Shown here: positions 59,027 to 64,000 of the stretch, piece by piece
Layout of the letters: every line of letters begins with the position of its first letter
How positions within the stretch are numbered: position 1 is the stretch's first letter
Assembly: GCF_003947415.1 (NCBI RefSeq)
Contig: NZ_QHKL01000002.1
Span: 124,001-188,000, forward strand
Direction: 5' to 3'
DNA from: Amycolatopsis sp. WAC 01376
GTDB lineage: Bacteria; Actinomycetota; Actinomycetes; Mycobacteriales; Pseudonocardiaceae
Length of the DNA: 64,000 nt
Position numbers and translations under genes: made by a program
The notes under the pieces: generated by a model
Database searches by the model: none
What the model was told of the DNA's origin: nothing
The model's input: only the letters and a program-made list of their open reading frames with translations

Positions 59027-59992
59027 GTGCTCGCCGTCGTACCGCCCCCAGTGACCGTCAGGGTCCCCGCCAAGGTCAACCTGCACCTGTCGGTCGGTGA
59101 CGTACGCCCGGATGGCTACCACGAGCTGGTGACCGTGTTCCAGGCGCTTTCCCTGACCGACGAGGTGACCGTCGCGGTCACTGAAGACCCAGGCGTCGAG
59201 GTTTACGGCGAAGGTGAAGGTGCCGTGCCGACTGGGGCCAACAACCTCGCCTGGAAGGCGGCGCAGGCACTGGCGGCCCACGTCGGCAAGGCGGACGGCG
59301 AGTCCAAGGTCCGAGTGGTGCTGCGCAAAGGCATCCCGGTAGCGGGCGGGATGGCCGGTGGCAGCGCCGACGCGGCCGCGACCCTGGTGGGCCTCGCGTC
59401 GCTTTGGAAGCTCGACATCTCCCGAGACGAGCTGGCGGGTATCGCCGCGAAGCTCGGCAGCGATGTTCCTTTCGCGCTCTACGGTGGAACGGCGTTGGGT
59501 ACCGGCCGAGGCGAGCAGCTGGTGCCGGTCTTGTCGAGGCATACGTTCCACTGGGTTCTGGCGTTCGACCAGCGTGGTCTTTCGACTCCGCGGGTGTTCG
59601 GCGAGCTGGACAGGTTGCGTGAAGAGGGCAGCCCGCCTCGGATCGGTTCGCACACTCCGGTGGTCGAGGCGCTGGCGTCCGGTGATCCGCGGCAGCTGGC
59701 GTTGCTTCTCGGCAATGACCTGCAGGCGGCCGCCGTCTCGTTGCGTCCGGGACTGCGGCGCACGTTGCGGGCCGGGGTCAACGCGGGTGCGCTCGCCGGC
59801 ACCGTGTCCGGATCCGGGCCGACCTGTGCCTTTCTGTGCGCGGACGCGCAGTCGGCTGTCGAGGTCGCCGCGGAGCTGTCCGGTGCGGGGGTCTGTCGCA
59901 CGGTGCGTGTCGCACACGGGCCGGTCCCCGGAGCCCGGCTGGTCGGCGGAGATGACGCGCCGCGCCCGTCGCCGCCTCGGGTGCACGCATGA
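59027..59992 (+). CDS. ispE: 4-diphosphocytidyl-2-C-methyl-D-erythritol kinase
   Basis: 321 residues of the GHMP kinase family. [24 protein letters not shown] holds the substrate-binding start with the conserved Lys; [20 protein letters not shown] is the ATP-binding GHMP motif with its catalytic Asp following in [12 protein letters not shown]. It phosphorylates CDP-methylerythritol in the non-mevalonate isoprenoid pathway. It follows the MetN-like gene and not ksgA directly. The last 20 residues are Pro/Arg-rich and variable. Confidence 0.95.
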   Translation: MLAVVPPPVTVRVPAKVNLHLSVGDVRPDGYHELVTVFQALSLTDEVTVAVTEDPGVEVYGEGEGAVPTGANNLAWKAAQALAAHVGKADGESKVRVVLRKGIPVAGGMAGGSADAAATLVGLASLWKLDISRDELAGIAAKLGSDVPFALYGGTALGTGRGEQLVPVLSRHTFHWVLAFDQRGLSTPRVFGELDRLREEGSPPRIGSHTPVVEALASGDPRQLALLLGNDLQAAAVSLRPGLRRTLRAGVNAGALAGTVSGSGPTCAFLCADAQSAVEVAAELSGAGVCRTVRVAHGPVPGARLVGGDDAPRPSPPRVHA

Positions 59993-60059
59993 GGGTGTCC
60001 GAAATGGACACCGACTAATTCGTTGTGTTGCAAGCTTTTTGGAAAGGATCGGCTGAGGC

Positions 60060-61835
60060 ATGGCCAACTTGGTCAACCTGGAGTCGGTGAGCAAGTCCTT
60101 CGGGGTGCGCCCGCTGCTCGACGGTGTTTCGCTCGGTGTGGCGGAGGGGCAGCGTATCGGCGTCGTCGGTCTCAACGGGGGCGGGAAGACGACGCTGCTG
60201 GAGGTCCTCGCGGGGATCGCCGAGCCGGATACGGGGCGCGTCAGTCAAGTCCGGGGCTTGCGGATGGCCGTAGTCACCCAGCGGACCGAACTTCCCGACG
60301 GCAGCACGGTCGGAGATGTCGTGCTGGAGCGCTACGGCGCGGAGCACGAGTGGGCCGCTGACGCGCGAGTCAGGTCCATTATGGATGGTCTGGGAATCAC
60401 CGCTCTCGGAATCGAGAAGGCGACGGCGAACCTGTCCGGTGGCGAACGGCGCCGCGTCGCGTTGGCAGCGGCCCTCACCGGTGAACTGGACCTCGTCGTG
60501 CTCGACGAGCCCACCAACCATCTCGACGTCGAAGGTGTGCGCTGGCTCGCGGATCACCTGCTCAACCGCAGGATCGCGGTCGTGGTCGTCACCCACGACC
60601 GGTGGTTCCTCGACACGGTCGCGAGTGTGACCTGGGAGGTCGCCAACGGTCGCGTCGAGCAGTACGAAGGCGGATACGCGGACTGGATCTTCGCGCGGGC
60701 CGAGCGGGCGAGGCTGGCGGCGACGGCCGAGGAAAAGCGGCAGAACCTGGCACGTAAAGAGCTCGCATGGCTGCGTCGCGGCCCGCAGGCCAGGACGTCG
60801 AAGCCGCGCTACCGCGTCGAGGCGGCGGAAGCCTTGATCTCCGACGTGCCGGAGCCGCGGGATTCGGTCGAACTTCAGACGTTCGCCCGGCGCCGGCTGG
60901 GGAAGACCGTGCTGGAGATCGAGGACGCCACGTTGACCGTCGGCGGCGACCGCACCTTGCTCGATCACGTCACGTGGCGGATCGGGCCCGGCGATCGGAT
61001 CGGTCTGGTCGGCGTCAACGGGTCCGGCAAGACGACACTGCTCAAGCTGCTCGGCGGTGACACCGAGCCCGAAACAGGGCGGCGCATCCAAGGCAAGACG
61101 GTCAGCCTCGCGCATCTGCGGCAGGAGCTCGACGATCTGCCGGGTGATCTGCGCGTGCTGCAGGCGATCGAAGAGATCTCGGGGCGGGTCGTGTTCGGCA
61201 AGCAGGAGCTCACCGCTTCACAGCTGGCCGAAAAGCTGGGGTTCCCCGCGTCGAGGCAATGGACGCCGGTCGAAGACCTTTCCGGTGGTGAACGGCGACG
61301 CCTCCAGCTGTGCCGGCTGCTGATGGCCGAGCCCAACGTGCTGCTGCTCGACGAACCGACGAACGATCTCGATATCGACACTTTGCAACAGCTGGAAGAT
61401 CTGCTCGATTCGTGGCCGGGCAGCCTCGTCGTCGTTTCGCACGACCGGTATCTGGTGGAACGCGTCTGCGACACGATCGTCGCCCTGTTCGGGGACGGGC
61501 AGGTGACGCATCTGCCTGGCGGGATCGAGGAGTACCTGAACCGGCGCGCCAAGAGCCTCGAGAAGGCCGGTGCCGACCGGAAGCAGGGCAGCGGGCAGGC
61601 TTCCGGGCCCAAGAGGAGCGCCGCGGAACAGCGGGCGGCGCAGAAGGAGCTGTCCCGCCTCGAGCGCAAGCTCGACCAGCTGCACGCGAAGGAAGAAAAG
61701 CTGCATGCGGCACTCCTCGGCGCGGCCACCGACCCGTCGAAGCTCATCGAGCTGAACACCGAACTGAAAGCCGTCGAAACGGAGAAGGAGGAGGTCGAAG
61801 CCCAGTGGCTGGAGACCTCCGAAGCCGCGGAGTGA
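60060..61835 (+). CDS. ABC-F family ATPase (Uup-like)
   Basis: 591 residues without membrane helices. Two ABC domains: the first with GLNGGGKTTLLEVLAG, NLSGGERRRVALAAAL and LVVLDEPTNHLD; the second with GVNGSGKTTLLKLLGG, DLSGGERRRLQLCRLLM and LLLDEPTNDLD. An inter-domain linker lies at about 215-285, and a C-terminal coiled coil (about 515-585) is like that of Uup. Such proteins act on the ribosome E-site or on DNA structures; the exact role is not decidable here. It starts 67 bases after ispE. Confidence 0.9.
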   Translation: MANLVNLESVSKSFGVRPLLDGVSLGVAEGQRIGVVGLNGGGKTTLLEVLAGIAEPDTGRVSQVRGLRMAVVTQRTELPDGSTVGDVVLERYGAEHEWAADARVRSIMDGLGITALGIEKATANLSGGERRRVALAAALTGELDLVVLDEPTNHLDVEGVRWLADHLLNRRIAVVVVTHDRWFLDTVASVTWEVANGRVEQYEGGYADWIFARAERARLAATAEEKRQNLARKELAWLRRGPQARTSKPRYRVEAAEALISDVPEPRDSVELQTFARRRLGKTVLEIEDATLTVGGDRTLLDHVTWRIGPGDRIGLVGVNGSGKTTLLKLLGGDTEPETGRRIQGKTVSLAHLRQELDDLPGDLRVLQAIEEISGRVVFGKQELTASQLAEKLGFPASRQWTPVEDLSGGERRRLQLCRLLMAEPNVLLLDEPTNDLDIDTLQQLEDLLDSWPGSLVVVSHDRYLVERVCDTIVALFGDGQVTHLPGGIEEYLNRRAKSLEKAGADRKQGSGQASGPKRSAAEQRAAQKELSRLERKLDQLHAKEEKLHAALLGAATDPSKLIELNTELKAVETEKEEVEAQWLETSEAAE

Positions 61836-61886
61836 GTTCACTCGACGGCGAGCGCGTCTTTCGGCGCGGACAGTAGTGTGACGCGC

Positions 61887-63578
61887 ATGAGTCGGTTCGT
61901 GGACACGCTCGTCGCCACCGCGGCGGGGCGAGGTCAGCAGCGGGGAATGGTCACCGGGGAGCCCAAAGAGCCGGTTCGGCGTACGTGGGCCGAGATTCAC
62001 GAGCAAGCCAAGCGGGTCGCCGGCGGTCTGGTGACGGCCGGGCTCGAGCCCGGCAAAGCGGTGGCGGTCCTGGCGGCGGCGCCGTCGCTGATCGCGCCGA
62101 CGGTTCAGGCGGTATGGCTCGCCGGTGGCAGCGTGACGATGCTGCACCAGCCCACGCAGCGCACCGACCTCGCCGAATGGGCCGAGGACACCGTTCGTGT
62201 GCTGCGGATGATCGGATCCGGCCTGGTTCTGCTCGGTGAGCCGTTCGACCAGCTGGCGCCGATACTCACCGAGCACGGCATCGCCTTCCAGGTCATCACC
62301 GAGCTGCTCGAGGCCGAACCGCTGGCGGAGCCCGTGCCGACGGCCGAATCGGACACTGCGCTGTTGCAGCTGACCAGTGGGTCGACGGCCGACCCGAAGG
62401 CCGTTCGGATCACCTACGGAAACCTGTATTCGAACGTCAAGGCGATGGTCGAACGCGCAGAGTTCGATTTCGACGTCGACGTGATGGTCTCGTGGCTGCC
62501 CACGTTCCACGACATGGGGATGGTCGGCTTCCTGACGGTCCCGATGACGTTCGGTGTCGAACTCGTCAAGATCACGCCGCTCGAGTTCCTGTCGGGACCG
62601 TTGATCTGGCCGCAGCTGATCAGCAAGTACAACGGCACGACCACGGCCGCGCCGAACTTCGCCTACGCGATCGTGGGCAGGCGCATGGCCCGTGTCGAGG
62701 ACGACAACGCTTACGACCTCTCGAAGCTGCGGATCGCGCTGAACGGCGCCGAGCCGATCGACGAGACGGCCGTGCAGACGTTCGTCGAGGCGGGGTCCAG
62801 GTTCAAGATGCCCGCCGAGTGCGTTTTCCCGGCGTACGGCATGGCGGAGGCGACTCTCGCGGTTTCGTTCGCGCCGTTGTTCACCGGTTTGACACTGGAC
62901 GTCATCGAAGCCGATGCGCTCGAGGCGGACAACCGCGCGGTGCCGGTCCCCGAAGGCGACCCGCGGCGCGGGACCGATGAGGTCCGGTCCTTCGCGGTGC
63001 TCGGGCCGCCGCTCGACGGGCTCGAAGCCGAGATCGTCGACGACAAGGGCACCGTGCTCGGCGAGCGCGAGGTCGGGGAGATCCGCCTGCGCGGCGAGGC
63101 CGTGACGCCGGGCTATCTGACCATGGAGGGCCCGCTCGCGACACAGGACGAGAACGGCTGGCTGCTCACCGGCGACCTCGGTTACCTGGTCGACGGCATG
63201 ATCGTGATCTGCGGCCGTCGCAAGGACGTCATCATCATGGGCGGCCGGAACCTGTACCCGACCGACATCGAACGGGCGGCGACCTCGGTCGAGGGGGTCC
63301 GGGCGGGGAACGCCGTGGCCGTGCGGATCGACGCCGGCAGCCGCCGGGAGCGGTTCGCCGTCGTCGTCGAATCGAAACTCGCCGGAGACCCGGAAACGGA
63401 GAAGGCGCTGGCGAAGGAGGTCGCGGCCAAGGTGCGCGGCGCCGTCGACATGCGGCCCTACGCGGTCGTGGTGCTTCCGGCGGGAAGCCTGCCCAAGACG
63501 CCCTCGGGCAAGGTGAAGCGGGCCGCGACCGCCACCCAGTTCGCGGACAAGATCGCCAAGAACGCGGCGACCAGCTGA
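61887..63578 (+). CDS. Fatty acyl-AMP ligase-like protein (Pks16 type)
   Basis: 563 residues of the adenylate-forming superfamily. LLQLTSGSTADPKAVRITYGN is the P-loop, VSWLPTFHDMGMVGFLTVPM a segment conserved in FadD/FAAL proteins, FPAYGMAEATLAVSF motif A5, TGDLGYLVDGMIVICGRRKDVIIMGGRN A7-A8 and LPKTPSGKVKR A10 with Lys. Position after ispE matches mycobacterial pks16 (Rv1013). It would activate a fatty acid as acyl-AMP; the acceptor is unknown. ATG 61887 lies 7 bases after TAGTGT (61874-61879). Confidence 0.88.
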   Translation: MSRFVDTLVATAAGRGQQRGMVTGEPKEPVRRTWAEIHEQAKRVAGGLVTAGLEPGKAVAVLAAAPSLIAPTVQAVWLAGGSVTMLHQPTQRTDLAEWAEDTVRVLRMIGSGLVLLGEPFDQLAPILTEHGIAFQVITELLEAEPLAEPVPTAESDTALLQLTSGSTADPKAVRITYGNLYSNVKAMVERAEFDFDVDVMVSWLPTFHDMGMVGFLTVPMTFGVELVKITPLEFLSGPLIWPQLISKYNGTTTAAPNFAYAIVGRRMARVEDDNAYDLSKLRIALNGAEPIDETAVQTFVEAGSRFKMPAECVFPAYGMAEATLAVSFAPLFTGLTLDVIEADALEADNRAVPVPEGDPRRGTDEVRSFAVLGPPLDGLEAEIVDDKGTVLGEREVGEIRLRGEAVTPGYLTMEGPLATQDENGWLLTGDLGYLVDGMIVICGRRKDVIIMGGRNLYPTDIERAATSVEGVRAGNAVAVRIDAGSRRERFAVVVESKLAGDPETEKALAKEVAAKVRGAVDMRPYAVVVLPAGSLPKTPSGKVKRAATATQFADKIAKNAATS

Positions 63579-63581
63579 CAC

Positions 63582-63624
63582 GAAAGGGCCGGGTCCGCGT
63601 ATATCGCGGGCCCGGCCCTTTCGC
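63582..63624. terminator. Terminator after the acyl-AMP ligase gene
   Basis: Arms 63582-63600 and 63606-63624 (19 bases, one G-T pair; core CGAAAGGGCCGGG) with loop TATAT. It lies between convergent genes. Confidence 0.75.
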
Positions 63625-63639
63625 AGCACCTCCCGGTGG

Positions 63640-63969
63640 TCAGCGGCGTCGCCAGGGCGGCTTGCGGGTGTGGGTGTGCTCCAAGGCGGGCGCGATGTAG
63701 TAGCCGGCCGACTGGGACAGTCCGGCCAGCGTTCCCTCGACGTCCCGGAGGAACGCATCGACGGCCGTCGGGTCGTAGCCTCGTTTCGAAAGCGGTGCTT
63801 TGGCGAACGCCACGTTGTGGACATCCGAAACCGACAAGTCGTCCTCGCCGTCGAGAGTCGCCGCGACCCGCTCGAGGAACGCGTCGACCGCCGGTTCGTG
63901 ATAGCCCCGGGCGCCGATCGGTGCCCGGTCGAACTGCCGGGTTCTGGCCTCGAACGCGGTTACGGGCAC
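63640..63969 (-). CDS. DivIVA-domain-like protein with two short repeats
   Basis: 109 residues. Two copies of a DivIVA N-terminal-type motif: FDRAPIGARGYHEPAVDAFLERV (about 13-35) and FAKAPLSKRGYDPTAVDAFLRDV (about 54-76). In DivIVA/Wag31 this GYxxxxVDxFL segment binds membranes; here the long coiled coil is absent. The C-terminus is basic (KPPWRRR). The GTG start overlaps the stop of the next upstream gene (TAGTG). It may act in polar growth or as a small adaptor; this is inference. Confidence 0.78.
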   Translation of the reverse strand: MPVTAFEARTRQFDRAPIGARGYHEPAVDAFLERVAATLDGEDDLSVSDVHNVAFAKAPLSKRGYDPTAVDAFLRDVEGTLAGLSQSAGYYIAPALEHTHTRKPPWRRR

Positions 63970-64000
63970 TAGCGTTCCCGCAGGAACTCGACGGGACCGC
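63969..64000 (-). CDS. C-terminal end of a gene cut by the window edge
   Basis: On the minus strand the last codons read GPVEFLRER followed by TAG at 63969-63971, whose last base region overlaps the GTG of the DivIVA-like gene. This looks like the coupled end of an upstream gene, but only nine codons are visible and no family can be named. Confidence 0.4.
   Translation of the reverse strand, partial: GPVEFLRER

Noticed and set aside
61218-63824. 868-codon open frame antisense to the ABC-F and acyl-AMP ligase genes
   Set aside because: It spans two clearly coding sense genes and their terminator, has no recognisable domain and shows shadow-like composition.
1-64000. CRISPR arrays, intact prophage, restriction or abortive-infection islands
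   Set aside because: No regular short repeats with spacers, no capsid, terminase or methylase genes and no intact transposase were seen on either strand.

Overview
The window is high-GC DNA from an actinomycete. Gene content fits the Pseudonocardiaceae, most likely Amycolatopsis or a close relative; this is inferred from protein character, since no 16S gene is present. Actinobacterial markers include rpfB, protein O-mannosyltransferase, the Glp/GlpR pair, a DivIVA-like protein and many leaderless promoters (TANNNT followed 6-8 bases later by ATG or GTG). From memory, the order of the conserved genes follows the Mycobacterium tuberculosis interval Rv0984-Rv1013: mog/moaB, mscL, an FmdB zinc-ribbon protein (Rv0991c-like), 5-FTHF cycloligase, glp (moeA1), rimJ, glpR, pmt, rsmI, pabB, metG, tatD, rpfB, ksgA, ispE and the pks16-type AMP ligase. 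The lineage has inserted accessory genes between these.

Layout. 0-5 kb: metallo-hydrolase, sugar-nucleotide epimerase, mog, small stress proteins, mscL, SAF-domain protein, and an FmdB gene under a CIRCE heat-shock operator. 5-13 kb: a NarL-type two-component system, a PLP decarboxylase, VOC proteins, an XRE-cupin regulator and two MFS exporters, one in a small operon led by a ribbon-helix-helix regulator. 12.9-16.5 kb: remnants of an integrase and of an HTH protein, then a large secreted beta-propeller protein and a tRNA-Ala(CGC). 16.5-22.4 kb: glpR, rimJ and glp on one strand, divergent from 5-FTHF cycloligase and a eukaryotic-type UTP-glucose-1-P uridylyltransferase that stands where galU would be expected. 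22.4-35.2 kb: accessory regulators and enzymes (MMPL transporter, ArsR, acetyltransferases, phytoene-desaturase-like oxidoreductase, TetR plus SGNH hydrolase with tandem operators, GAF regulator divergent from an aldehyde dehydrogenase/DUF779 pair, and a MOSC/TetR operon). 35.2-46.9 kb: a secreted GH20 hexosaminidase with a DasR-like site, a PrpE-type acyl-CoA synthetase, a Ser/Thr kinase with N-terminal membrane segments, a lipoprotein, pmt, rsmI, a QsdR-type TetR, a quinone oxidoreductase and pabB. 47-50.2 kb: a degenerate GH25 protein and a DrrAB-type ABC exporter with its PadR regulator and matching operators. 50.2-64 kb: metG, tatD, rpfB (long structured leader), a broken DUF222 gene, an acetyltransferase, ksgA, a SAM-riboswitch-preceded orphan MetN-like ATPase, ispE, an ABC-F ATPase, an acyl-AMP ligase and a DivIVA-like protein.

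The most distinctive points are the SAM riboswitch candidate in front of a lone, catalytically atypical MetN-like ATPase, the CIRCE-controlled FmdB protein, the Glp/GlpR division module, and a set of well-defined palindromic operators that pair regulators with their neighbours. No CRISPR array, intact prophage, intact insertion sequence or large biosynthetic cluster was seen.
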